Below are positions 29,225-36,975 of a stretch of DNA of 64,000 nucleotides, piece by piece (within the stretch, counting starts at the first letter, position 1; every line of letters begins with the position of its first letter). The position numbers and the translations under genes were made by a program. The DNA comes from Streptomyces roseofulvus. Its GTDB lineage: Bacteria; Actinomycetota; Actinomycetes; Streptomycetales; Streptomycetaceae. The stretch lies in the NCBI RefSeq assembly GCF_039534915.1, contig NZ_BAAAWE010000001.1, positions 6,014,001 to 6,078,000 of the forward strand, given 5' to 3'. The notes under the pieces are model-generated. The model did no database searches, was not told the DNA's origin, and saw nothing but the letters and a program-made list of their open reading frames with translations.

Positions 29225-30441
29225 CGGGAAGCGACGTGAGAGAGCGGATCGGCAGCCTCGTCGACGGCGAGACCTACCGTCACGGAAACCCCTTCGCACT
29301 GTGGCGGTGGATGCGGGAGAACGAGCCGGTGGCCTGGCACGAGCCCGGCGTCTTCCCCGGCTTCTGGTCCCTGACCGGGTACGACGAGGTGAAGGAGGTA
29401 CTGCGCGACGCCTCGACGTTCAGCTCCTCCTCCGGCATCCTGCTGCGCCCGCTCGCCCAGGGAGACGATCCCGGCAGCAACCGGACCCTGGCGCTGTCCG
29501 ACCCGCCGCGGCACAACGTGCTGAGGGGCGCCATCGCCGGCTGGTTCGCGCCGAGGAACCTGCGACGGCTGTCGCAGACCCTCGACACCACGGCGGAGTC
29601 GACGGTCCGGAAGGCGGTCGCCGCCGGGCGCACCGAGTTCGTCACCGATGTCGCCGCCACGCTGCCGCTCGACGTCGTCTGCACCTTCCTGGACATCCCG
29701 GACGCGGACCGCCCGTCCCTCGTGGAATGGTCCTCCGAGGCGTTCTGCGCCGGGACGGCCGAGGAGCGCACCCTCGCCCACCTGCAGATCCTCGACTACT
29801 TCGGGGATCTCGTGGAGCAGCGCCGGGCACGTCCCGGCGACGACCTGGTGAGCGTCCTCGCGGGCGTCCGCCACGAAGGCGAACTGCTGCCGCTGGAGGA
29901 GGTGGTGCTCAACTGCGACAACCTCCTCGTCGGCGGGACCGAGAACGTCCGGCTCGCCATGTCCGGTGGGATGCTCGCCCTGCTGGAGCACCCGGACCAG
30001 TGGGAGCTGCTGCGCGGCGACTTCGAGGGCACCGTGGACACCGCGATCGAGGAACTGCTCCGGTGGACCTCCAGCGCCACGCACATCATGCGCCGGGCCA
30101 CCCGCGACGTCGTGCTCGGCGGACAGCGGATCCGCAGCGGAGACCTGGTGGCCTGCTGGCTCACCTCCGCCAACTTCGACCCGCGGCACTTCCGTGACCC
30201 CGACGTCCTCGACATCCGGCGCACCCCCAACCGGCACCTGGCCCTGGGCGCCGGCCCGCACTACTGCATCGGCACGCAGCTCGCCAAGATGGAGATCCGT
30301 GCGGTGCTGCGGGAGTTCTGCGCCCAGGTCGGCGAGGTCGCGCTGGACGGGGCCCCCGAACGACTGGACTCCATCGTCGTCAACGGACTGCGCACGCTGC
30401 CGCTGCGGCTGACCCCGCGGGAGCCGGCCGCCCGGGCGTGA
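29221..30441 (+). CDS. Cytochrome P450, probable beta-hydroxylase of a carrier-bound amino acid
   Basis: This is a 406-residue soluble bacterial P450. The haem ligand is Cys349 in LALGAGPHYCIG, where the usual phenylalanine of FGxGxHxCxG is leucine. The ExxR pair is present in the K helix (EELLRW). The I helix reads LLVGGTENVRLAM. The usual acid-threonine pair is thus Glu-Asn, so the conserved threonine is replaced by asparagine. GGxExxR I helices are typical of P450s acting on carrier-bound amino acids (NovI, NikQ, OxyD). It is coupled to the thioesterase and is the third gene of the rightward operon. Beta-hydroxylation of the A-T-loaded amino acid is inferred. A ferredoxin partner is not encoded here. 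Confidence 0.9.
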   Translation: MTGSDVRERIGSLVDGETYRHGNPFALWRWMRENEPVAWHEPGVFPGFWSLTGYDEVKEVLRDASTFSSSSGILLRPLAQGDDPGSNRTLALSDPPRHNVLRGAIAGWFAPRNLRRLSQTLDTTAESTVRKAVAAGRTEFVTDVAATLPLDVVCTFLDIPDADRPSLVEWSSEAFCAGTAEERTLAHLQILDYFGDLVEQRRARPGDDLVSVLAGVRHEGELLPLEEVVLNCDNLLVGGTENVRLAMSGGMLALLEHPDQWELLRGDFEGTVDTAIEELLRWTSSATHIMRRATRDVVLGGQRIRSGDLVACWLTSANFDPRHFRDPDVLDIRRTPNRHLALGAGPHYCIGTQLAKMEIRAVLREFCAQVGEVALDGAPERLDSIVVNGLRTLPLRLTPREPAARA

Positions 30442-30450
30442 ACGCGGCGC

Positions 30451-30480
30451 GCCTCGTGCCCGGTTGCCCGGGTACGAGGC
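30451..30480. terminator. Hairpin between the converging P450 and SARP genes
   Basis: A thirteen-base stem (gcctcgtgcccgg with ccgggtacgaggc, one mismatch) has a ttgc loop, ten bases after the P450 stop. It is suited to stop both converging transcripts. Confidence 0.7.
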
Positions 30481-30505
30481 ACCGGTCGAGGGCCTGGACC
30501 GACTC

Positions 30506-32008
30506 CTACCCGGCGGAGGCCGGCACACAGCTGCCGGGACGGGGGACGCGCAACAGCGCCTCGGGCTCCGGCAGGCGCTGGGCGAAGCCCCGCACCAGGT
30601 CGTGGAAGGCGTACCGGCCGATTTCGTGCTGCTCGACCAGATGCATGTCCATCAGATGCTCCAGCACGTTCTCGGCCGTGTGCGGCCGGGTGCCCAGCAG
30701 AGCGGCGGCCGTGGACGCGCCGATCTCCGCACCGGAGTGGCGGGCGAGCAGCCGGAAGGACTTGCGGTGTTCGTCGTCCAGTGCCCGGTACGAGAGCCAC
30801 AGCGTCTCCTCGACGCTTCGGTCTCCGGATCGCAGCTCGTCGAGGCGCCGGGACGAGTGGCGGAGCCGGTCCACCAGGTGCTGCACGGTCCACTGCGGGC
30901 GGCTGCGCAGTCTGGTCGCGGCGATGCGCAGGGCCAACGGCAGGCGACCGCACAACTCGACCAGCGCGTCCACGGCCTCCGGTTCCTTCGCCGCCCGCTC
31001 TGCCCCCAGCGCCTCCGTGACCAGCGCACGGGCCTCCGCGGCCGAGGGGATGCCGAGGGAGAGCGACACCGCTCCGTCGAGTCCGACCAGCCGGTTCCGG
31101 CTGGTGATCAGCACCAGGCATCCCGAGGAGGCCGGGAGCAGCGGCCGGACCTGAGCCGCGTCGCTGGCGTTGTCCAGGAGCAGCAGGATCCGTCGCTCGG
31201 CGAGCGTGGCCCGCCACAGGGCGACCCGGTCGTCCAGGCCCTCGGGAATGTGCTCGGCCGGCACGCTCAGGCACTTCAGCAGCGAGCCGATCACCGCGCC
31301 CGGCCGGCGGGGCTCCTCCTCGGGGGTGAAGCCGCGCAGGTCGGCGTGGATCCGACCGTCCGGGTACGCCTCGGCGAGGCGGTGCGCGGCGTGCACCGCG
31401 AGGGCCGTCTTGCCGCAGCCGCCCATCCCGTCGATGGCGACGATCCGGACGGTTCCCGCGTCCTGCCCGCCGGCCTGTCCGATGAGCAGCTGCAGTTCAC
31501 GATCGCGACCGGTGAAGTCCGTCAGGTCGTACGGCAGTGTGCAGGGGGCCTGGCGTGCCGGCAGCGGGTGCAGTGCGGTCGGGGCGTGCGGCTGCCGGGA
31601 GGGTCCGGGGAGGGCGAGGTCGGGGCTTCCGCGCAGGATCGCCTCGTGGAGGGTGCTGAGCTGTTTGCCCGGGTCGATGCCCAGTTCCTCGGCCAGGAGC
31701 CTGCGGATGGCCGCGTACTCGGCCAGTGCCTCGGCCTGGCGGCCGGCGCGGTGCAGCGCGAGCATCAGCTGGCCGCGGAAGCTCTCCCGCAGGGGGTGAT
31801 GCGACGTCAGTTCGCGCAGGTCGCCGATGAGTTCCTCCGTCTCGCCCATGGCCAGCCTGAGCTCGGCGAGCTGTCCCGTGGCGGCCAGCATGCGCTCCTC
31901 GAGCACGGCGGAGGCAGCGGCGATCACCGATCCGCAGTTCCCGGCCAGTACCGGGCCGCGCCACAGGGCGAGGGCGTTGCGGAGCTTCGCCACGGCCTCG
32001 GGCACCAT
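30506..32008 (-). CDS. AfsR/SARP-family regulator, C-terminal part (BTAD and NB-ARC), separated from its DNA-binding domain by an in-frame stop
   Basis: 500 residues from the first usable ATG. Residues 1-115 are the bacterial transcriptional activation domain (ALALWRGPVLA, LRESFRGQLMLALHRAGRQAEAL, ELGIDPGKQL). An NB-ARC ATPase follows, with Walker A GMGGCGKTALAVH near residue 200, Walker B ILLLLDNASD, and the winged-helix part ending FHDLVRGFAQRL. The TPR tail of full AfsR is absent. The DNA-binding domain lies directly upstream in the same frame (32042-32377). Only a TGA and twelve codons separate the halves, so together they make one ordinary SARP of about 620 residues. On its own this piece cannot bind DNA. 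It may be expressed by re-initiation, since gcaggagg follows the stop, or the gene may be dead. Confidence 0.85.
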   Translation of the reverse strand: MVPEAVAKLRNALALWRGPVLAGNCGSVIAAASAVLEERMLAATGQLAELRLAMGETEELIGDLRELTSHHPLRESFRGQLMLALHRAGRQAEALAEYAAIRRLLAEELGIDPGKQLSTLHEAILRGSPDLALPGPSRQPHAPTALHPLPARQAPCTLPYDLTDFTGRDRELQLLIGQAGGQDAGTVRIVAIDGMGGCGKTALAVHAAHRLAEAYPDGRIHADLRGFTPEEEPRRPGAVIGSLLKCLSVPAEHIPEGLDDRVALWRATLAERRILLLLDNASDAAQVRPLLPASSGCLVLITSRNRLVGLDGAVSLSLGIPSAAEARALVTEALGAERAAKEPEAVDALVELCGRLPLALRIAATRLRSRPQWTVQHLVDRLRHSSRRLDELRSGDRSVEETLWLSYRALDDEHRKSFRLLARHSGAEIGASTAAALLGTRPHTAENVLEHLMDMHLVEQHEIGRYAFHDLVRGFAQRLPEPEALLRVPRPGSCVPASAG

Positions 32009-32041
32009 GCCCCCGTCCAGCGCCTGGCGGGCCTCCTGCAG

Positions 32042-32377
32042 TCAGAGGGTGAACCTGCTGACGTCGAGCTGGTCGGGCCCCACGTCGATGCGGTAGCCGG
32101 GCCCGTCGGTGATGATGACGTCCGGACCGTGCAGGATTCGCTGCCGCAGATCCGCGATCGCCTTGCGCACCTGGTGCGCGGCGGTGGCCGGCGGATCCTC
32201 GTCCCACGCCGCCTCCACCAGGCGGGAGATCGGTACCACCCGTCCCGGGTCGAGCAGGAGCGCGGTGAGGATCCGGACGGGAACGGGCCCGCCCAGTCGC
32301 AATCGCACATTCCCTGCACTGACCTCAAGCGGCCCCAGGACGGCGAATCTCACCTGCTTGTGCGCATGGCTGACCAT
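32042..32377 (-). CDS. SARP regulator, N-terminal winged-helix DNA-binding part ending at a premature TGA
   Basis: This 111-residue polypeptide begins MVSHAHKQVRFAVLGPLEV. It is an OmpR-like winged helix: ILTALLLDPGRVVPISRLVEAAW and HQVRKAIADLRQRI are the SARP DNA-binding signatures. It stops at QLDVSRFTL, exactly where a SARP would continue into the BTAD (LDxxRFxxL...ARxAL). Downstream of the TGA the same frame continues LQEARQALDGG, so a single base change, for example from CGA or TGG, explains the break. A strong ggggagg site precedes the ATG. It would be the pathway activator if read through or if the two parts associate. Confidence 0.85.
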   Translation of the reverse strand: MVSHAHKQVRFAVLGPLEVSAGNVRLRLGGPVPVRILTALLLDPGRVVPISRLVEAAWDEDPPATAAHQVRKAIADLRQRILHGPDVIITDGPGYRIDVGPDQLDVSRFTL

Positions 32378-32728
32378 AGGCCTCCCCCCATTCCTGTGTG
32401 AACCTCAGGTTGAGCCCGTACGCGGAGTGTTGTTACGGACGTCAGTTGTCAGCCATTGGCCACATGGCTGATCGACCTGGGATGCACGGTAGTTGATGCC
32501 CGGTCGTCGGGCGCACGTGATCGACCAGATGTGATCAAGGTCGGTCGTGCGGACGGAGGCGTGCCAGGGTTCGCCTCCGTCCGGCAGGCAGGGTCAGCCC
32601 CAGGCGGGGGGACGGGGAGATTCGCCCGCCGCCGAACGGCTTGATCGTGACGGGCACCCTGCCGATGATGGGGTCACGGCCCGGAGCGGGACTCCGGCCC
32701 GCGCGGCCCCCTGGGCGCGCCCGTCGTG
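32378..32728. other. Intergenic region upstream of the SARP gene
   Basis: No gene was found. It holds the SARP promoter, two direct copies of tgatcgacc (32469-32477 and 32518-32526) with related tgatcaagg nearby, and an 11-base perfect hairpin, ggacggaggcg/cgcctccgtcc, at 32551-32582 that could end the leftward HAD phosphatase transcript only if that transcript were read from elsewhere. None of these is a recognised site. Confidence 0.5.
32551..32582. terminator. Hairpin upstream of the SARP promoter region
   Basis: A perfect 11-base stem with a ten-base loop and no T run. It lies after the 3' end of the HAD phosphatase gene (150 bases beyond) and may terminate that transcript. Confidence 0.45.
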
Positions 32729-33535
32729 TCAGTGCTCGAAGAGTCGCTCAAGTACCGCCGCGACCCCGTCCTCCTCGTTGGACGCGGTGTGCCGCGCGAC
32801 CGCCGACAGCACGTCCGCATGGGCGTTGGCCACCGCGTAACCGGTTCCCGCCCAGTGCAGAATGCTCAGGTCGTTGGGCATGTCGCCGAAGGCGATCACC
32901 TCGGACGCGTCGATTCCCCGGTCGGCGCACAGGGCCGACAGAGTCCCGGCCTTGGTCACACCCGCCGCGCTGACCTCCAGCAGCCCGGTGCCACCGGAGT
33001 GGGTGAACTGCGCGACGGGGCCGGCGGCGTGCTCGGCGGCGGCGAGCAGGGTGTCCGCGTCGTGGCGGGCCGACCAGGCGAGCAGCTTCACGATGGGGAT
33101 GTCGGCGGTCCACAGGTCCTCGACGCTCGGGACCGCGAACTCCGCGTCGGCGTCCTCGGGGAGGCGCAGGCCGTAACCCGGGGCGCACATCACCTTGTGG
33201 CCCGTCTCGACGGCGAATCCGATGCCGGGTACCGCCTCCGCCAGGGCATCGGCCGTACGCCGGGCCGAACCGGCCGACAGCGTACGCGTGGTGAGCACGG
33301 TGCGCCTGCCCATGTCGTACACGAGCGCGCCGTTGCTGCACACCGCCGTCCCCGACAGGCCGTACGCCGCGGTCAGGACGTCGACGAAACGAGGCGGCCG
33401 AGCAGTGATCAACACCACTTCCGCCCCCTCGTCTCCGGCCAGCTGGAGGGCCCGTCGGGTCCGCTCCGAAATCACTCCGTCTTTGCGTAGCAGAGTGCCG
33501 TCGAGGTCAGTGGCGACCAGGCGAGGACGAGTCAT
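32729..33535 (-). CDS. Cof-type HAD-family sugar/cofactor phosphatase
   Basis: This is a 268-residue HAD phosphatase of the Cof (class IIB cap) type. Motif I is ATDLDGTLL (nucleophile and acid/base aspartates at about residues 9 and 11), motif II lies in VLITARPP, the motif III lysine follows in the GVTKAGTL region, and motif IV is AFGDMPNDLSIL. Members remove phosphate from sugar phosphates, FMN or pyridoxal phosphate. It lies inside the repeat-bounded island, transcribed in the same direction as the SARP, but nothing in it points to the biosynthetic pathway. It may be cargo, or it could supply a dephosphorylation step. Confidence 0.88.
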   Translation of the reverse strand: MTRPRLVATDLDGTLLRKDGVISERTRRALQLAGDEGAEVVLITARPPRFVDVLTAAYGLSGTAVCSNGALVYDMGRRTVLTTRTLSAGSARRTADALAEAVPGIGFAVETGHKVMCAPGYGLRLPEDADAEFAVPSVEDLWTADIPIVKLLAWSARHDADTLLAAAEHAAGPVAQFTHSGGTGLLEVSAAGVTKAGTLSALCADRGIDASEVIAFGDMPNDLSILHWAGTGYAVANAHADVLSAVARHTASNEEDGVAAVLERLFEH

Positions 33536-33541
33536 CCGGGC

Positions 33542-33950
33542 ATCCTACGCGGGTCCTGTCAACCATCGTTTCCATGTCGACCACCAGGGCATCTACGCAT
33601 TTGTCTTCGCCCGTTCCGAGCGGTACGACGTAGTCGGCACGCGATCGAGTTCGACGGGAGACACTGCCGGCTCGGCACCGTCGTCGACGGCGCCCTCAAG
33701 TCCTCCACCGGCACAGGCATCCTCGACGCGGGGGCACGGTGGCCCTGCTCGCGGACGACCACCACCACGACCAGCCCATGTTCGACCGTGCCGAGCGCGC
33801 CGGCGGGCAGGTCGTCCGCGTGACGCGCGAACCGGGCGCCCAGTCCCGCCGCAGCTGGCGCGTCCCGGTACCCGCCACTACTTCGAGTTGCTGGGGGCCT
33901 GTTCCTCCGCGGAGGCGGTCGAGGAACTCGTTCGTTACGGCTTCGTCTGA
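33542..33950 (+). pseudogene. Decayed reading frame of unknown family at the right end of the island
   Basis: Protein-like stretches occur in different frames along one strand: HVDHQGIYAFVFARSER, then IEFDGRHCRLGTVVDGALK, then VALLADDHHHDQPMFDRAE followed by QVVRVTREPGAQSRRSW, and finally RHYFELLGACSSAEAVEEL ending in a TGA at 33948-33950. No frame is intact and no start is clear, so it looks like a gene broken by several frameshifts. I do not recognise the family. It ends ten bases before the damaged tdk repeat. Confidence 0.5.
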
Positions 33951-33960
33951 CCACGACGTC

Positions 33961-34114
33961 GGGCGAGCAGGTCGTCGTCGGCGGCGACGTGAACACGGCC
34001 GCGGAGGTCGTCGGGTACGAGGTACCGTGCCGCCACCACCGCCGACGGATGACCGGCGCCGGCCCCGCGCCGCCTCCCTCTCGCCGGACGTGCTGCCGGT
34101 CACCCCGGCCTGAG
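33961..34114 (+). repeat. Right copy of the flanking direct repeat: truncated, frameshifted tdk 3' end
   Basis: The sequence matches the last 150 bases of tdk (19186-19340) from gggcgagcag through the stop codon and the next base. About nine in ten positions agree by eye, but two three-base indels and a one-base deletion destroy the reading frame. It has no promoter or start. It marks the right boundary of the island and shows that a second tdk end was brought in or duplicated. Confidence 0.87.
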
Positions 34115-34184
34115 GCGGTCCGCCGGCGGGCGCTGTCACCGGGTGTTCACCTGGGCGCTGCCCGGACCTCGCCGGGTGATCCAC

Positions 34185-34199
34185 TTCGGGTCGCCCGAA
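34185..34199. promoter_or_regulatory. Small palindrome upstream of the YfhO gene
   Basis: This is a perfect inverted repeat, ttcggg-tcg-cccgaa, about 80 bases before the likely start of the YfhO gene. It could be an operator or a leader hairpin. There is no further support. Confidence 0.3.
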
Positions 34200-34275
34200 C
34201 CAGGAGTAATGGGTCCGTCCCGCCGTGCGTTCGCCGCGGGTGATCGACGAGAGCTCCGTGCTCCCTGGAGGACCC

Positions 34276-36912
34276 GTGCCACCCGCCGCCACGCCCGTGC
34301 CCGACCCTGTCCGGGACGGGGCGCGGGGCGGCCCCCGCCCGGCCCGGAACCCGCTGCTGCTCGCCCCCGCCGGCGCCGGACTGCTCACGGCGGCCGTGTT
34401 CGTGCTGGCCACCGCGCTCGCCCGCAGCCATCCGCTGGGCCCGTACACCCGCAACGTCGTCGACCTGGGCCAGCAGTACCTGCCGTACCACGCCTACTGG
34501 CGGGCCTTCCTGCTCGGCGACACCCACGGCGACGCCTTCCTCAACTGGAACTCCGGCTTCGGTGCGGGCTTCCTCGGCGACATCGGCACCTATCTGAGCA
34601 GCCCCTTCTCGCTGCTCGTCGTGCTCTTCCCGGCCGACCGGCCGGAACTGGCGCTGTACGTCATCACCGCGCTGAAGATCACCGCCGCGGGCGCGGCGAT
34701 GGCCGCGCTGCTGATCCGGCTCCGCCCGGCGGCCCGCCCCGGCCCGTGGCCGCTCGCCGCGCTCCTCGGCGCCGCGTACGCGCTCTCCGGCTGGACCTTC
34801 AACCACGGCGCCTCCGTGCCCATGTGGCTGGACGGCCTCATCGCCTTCCCGCTGCTCTGCCTGGTGGCGGAGTGGGCCAGGGCCGGCCGCCGGCCGGTGC
34901 TCGGCCCGCTCGTCGTCGCCGTCGCCTGGATCGCCAACTTCTACACCGCCTACATGGCCACCCTCGGCGCGGCGCTCTTCCTCGCCGTCCGGCTCTGCAC
35001 GGCCGACCCGGCGGACGGCGCCGCGCGCCCGTGGCCCGGCGCCCTGCTGCGCGCCGTGCGGGCCGTGGTCCTCGGCGTCGGGCTGGCCGCCCCGCTCGTC
35101 CTCGTCGTCTTCAGCGGGACGAAGTACGCCGACCCGACGCCCGAGACCGTCTTCGCGCCCGCCGGCTGGACCGAGCTCCTCGGCCGCTTCCTGCCCGCCA
35201 CCGCCGAAGTGAACACGCCGGCGCTCTTCATCGGCACGCCCGCGCTCGTCCTCGCCCTCAGCCTGCCCTTCAACCGGGCGGTCGCCCCGCGGGTCCGGCT
35301 CGCCTGGACCGTGCTGGTCGTCCTCGTGACGCTCTCCCTCCAGTGGGGGCCGACCCACCTCCTCTGGCACGCGGGCGCCTCGCCCAACGGCAACCCCTAC
35401 CGCCAGACCTTCGTCGTGTGCGGTCTGCTGCTGATCGCCGCCTGGCTGTCCGCCGCCCCCGCCCCGCCCCGCCCGGCCGCCCTGCTCGGCGCCGCCGCCC
35501 TCTTCGGGGCGCTCGCCCTCGCCGCCCGGGGCAGTGCCGACCTCGACACCTGGACCTACCCCGCCGCCGGTGCCGCCGCCCTGCTCGCCCTCGCCGCCGC
35601 GCTCCTCGCCCTCCGCGCCCGCAGCGCCCCCCGCGCCCGGAAGTCCGCCCTGGCCGTCACCGCCGCCGTGCTGCTGTTCGCCGCGCAGGCGGGGGAGGCG
35701 GCCGTCAGCGGGGCGCGCGTCGAGGCGCGGCAGCGCGCCGACGTCGCCTGGGCGCCCCGGATCGGCCCCTGGCAGCGCGCGGTCGCCGCCGAGGTCGCCC
35801 GCGCCGACGGCTGGCCCGCGTACCGCACCGACCCCGGCCCGCTGCCCGGCGGCAACGAACCGCTGCTCCTCGGCGGCGAGGGCGCCGACGCCTACTCCAG
35901 CCTCACCACCGAGAACACCTCCCGGACCCTGGACTCCCTCGGCTTCGGCCACTACGCCAAGGGCCGGCACCCCGAGACCCTCGACAACCCGGTCACCGAC
36001 GCGATCTTCTCCATCGGCACCCGGATCCGCTCCGAGGCCACCGAACCGGTACGCCAGGACGCCGCGCCCCGCGGCACCGCGACCGCCGCCACCACCCCCG
36101 TACCGCCGCTCGTCACCGTCCACCCCGCCGGGAACGCCACCGTGGCCCCCGAGGAGTCCGCCTTCCGCAACCAGGAACTCCTCCTCGGCTCCGCCGTGTA
36201 CGCGCTGCCCGCCGTCCGCCGCGCCGGCACCACGCTGACCGCCCGCTGCCCGGCCGGCACCGACGTCTGGTTCTGGGCGCCCGAGTACAAGGGCACCGCC
36301 GCCCTCGCCGGCGCCGCCCCCGCCGACTTCGACGGCCGGCCGCCGGCCGTCCGCGCCGCCATGCGGGCCCTCGGCACCGTCCCGGCCGGCGGCGAGGTCC
36401 GGATCGAGCTGGTCGCCGACGGGACGCCCACCCTGCCCCGGCAGCCCGTCGGCTGCCTCGACCGCGGCCGGCTCGCCACCGCCGTCGCCCGCCTCACCGC
36501 CACCGGCGCCACCCGGGTCGCCGCCACCGGCCACGGCCTCACCGCCGAACTGCCGCCCGGCAGCACCGGCGTCGCCGTCGTCGCCGTCCCCCGCGCCACC
36601 GGCTGGCGGTGCGCGGCCGGCGACGCCGAGCCCGTCTCCGCCCGCTCCCACCGGGGCCTGCTCGCCGTCCCCCTCGACGGCCGCGCGACCCGTGTGAGCT
36701 GCACCTTCCGGCCGCCCGGCGTCCGGCTCGGAGCCGCCGTCGGCACCTCCGCCCTGCTCGCCCTGCTCGCCACGGGACTTCTCGCCCGGCGCCGCGCGCG
36801 GCGGTCGGCGGACGGTTCGCACGAGGGACGACAAGAGTTCACCGACCGTCCACACGAGGCTCGTTCGGGCGGTCAGGACGCCGATTACGCTGCCCGCCGT
36901 ACCGGCGCCTGA
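34276..36912 (+). CDS. YfhO-family multi-pass membrane protein
   Basis: This is an 878-residue membrane protein. After a short disordered N-terminus come about twelve to thirteen hydrophobic segments within residues 25-470 (for example LLLAPAGAGLLTAAVFVLATALA) and the family motif DLGQQYLPYHAYWR soon after the first. A large soluble region follows (about 480-840), then one last membrane span (ALLALLATGLLA). YfhO proteins resemble GT-C glycosyltransferases and help glycosylate lipoteichoic acid or other surface polymers in Bacillus and Listeria. The frame is open upstream. I chose GTG 34276 because ctggagga lies five bases before it. It leads a three-gene set with a GT2 and a polysialyltransferase-like gene. 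Confidence 0.85.
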   Translation: MPPAATPVPDPVRDGARGGPRPARNPLLLAPAGAGLLTAAVFVLATALARSHPLGPYTRNVVDLGQQYLPYHAYWRAFLLGDTHGDAFLNWNSGFGAGFLGDIGTYLSSPFSLLVVLFPADRPELALYVITALKITAAGAAMAALLIRLRPAARPGPWPLAALLGAAYALSGWTFNHGASVPMWLDGLIAFPLLCLVAEWARAGRRPVLGPLVVAVAWIANFYTAYMATLGAALFLAVRLCTADPADGAARPWPGALLRAVRAVVLGVGLAAPLVLVVFSGTKYADPTPETVFAPAGWTELLGRFLPATAEVNTPALFIGTPALVLALSLPFNRAVAPRVRLAWTVLVVLVTLSLQWGPTHLLWHAGASPNGNPYRQTFVVCGLLLIAAWLSAAPAPPRPAALLGAAALFGALALAARGSADLDTWTYPAAGAAALLALAAALLALRARSAPRARKSALAVTAAVLLFAAQAGEAAVSGARVEARQRADVAWAPRIGPWQRAVAAEVARADGWPAYRTDPGPLPGGNEPLLLGGEGADAYSSLTTENTSRTLDSLGFGHYAKGRHPETLDNPVTDAIFSIGTRIRSEATEPVRQDAAPRGTATAATTPVPPLVTVHPAGNATVAPEESAFRNQELLLGSAVYALPAVRRAGTTLTARCPAGTDVWFWAPEYKGTAALAGAAPADFDGRPPAVRAAMRALGTVPAGGEVRIELVADGTPTLPRQPVGCLDRGRLATAVARLTATGATRVAATGHGLTAELPPGSTGVAVVAVPRATGWRCAAGDAEPVSARSHRGLLAVPLDGRATRVSCTFRPPGVRLGAAVGTSALLALLATGLLARRRARRSADGSHEGRQEFTDRPHEARSGGQDADYAARRTGA

Positions 36913-36975
36913 CAGCCGGAAGACACCCCCGATTCCACCCGTGTCCGCCTCCGATCCAGTGTGGGGATTCTCCGC

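Larger units (their letters stand above)
19341..33960. mobile_element. Accessory island carrying a biosynthetic gene cluster, bounded by tdk 3' repeats
   Basis: The segment between the two tdk 3' ends holds a self-contained biosynthetic set (ATP-grasp ligases, PLP enzyme, A-T protein, thioesterase, P450, exporter, SARP) plus a HAD phosphatase and a decayed reading frame. Conserved chromosomal genes resume on both sides. No integrase, transposase or tRNA is visible, so acquisition by homologous recombination at tdk, or by an element since lost, is inferred. The boundaries are set by the repeats. Confidence 0.7.

Noticed and set aside
30442..30640. A rightward gene after the P450
   Set aside because: The open frames there are antisense to the SARP C-terminal part and show no domain. 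A hairpin separates the two converging genes.
19341..33960. Integrative and conjugative element or prophage
   Set aside because: No integrase, excisionase, replication, conjugation or phage gene was found, and the ends are not in a tRNA gene.
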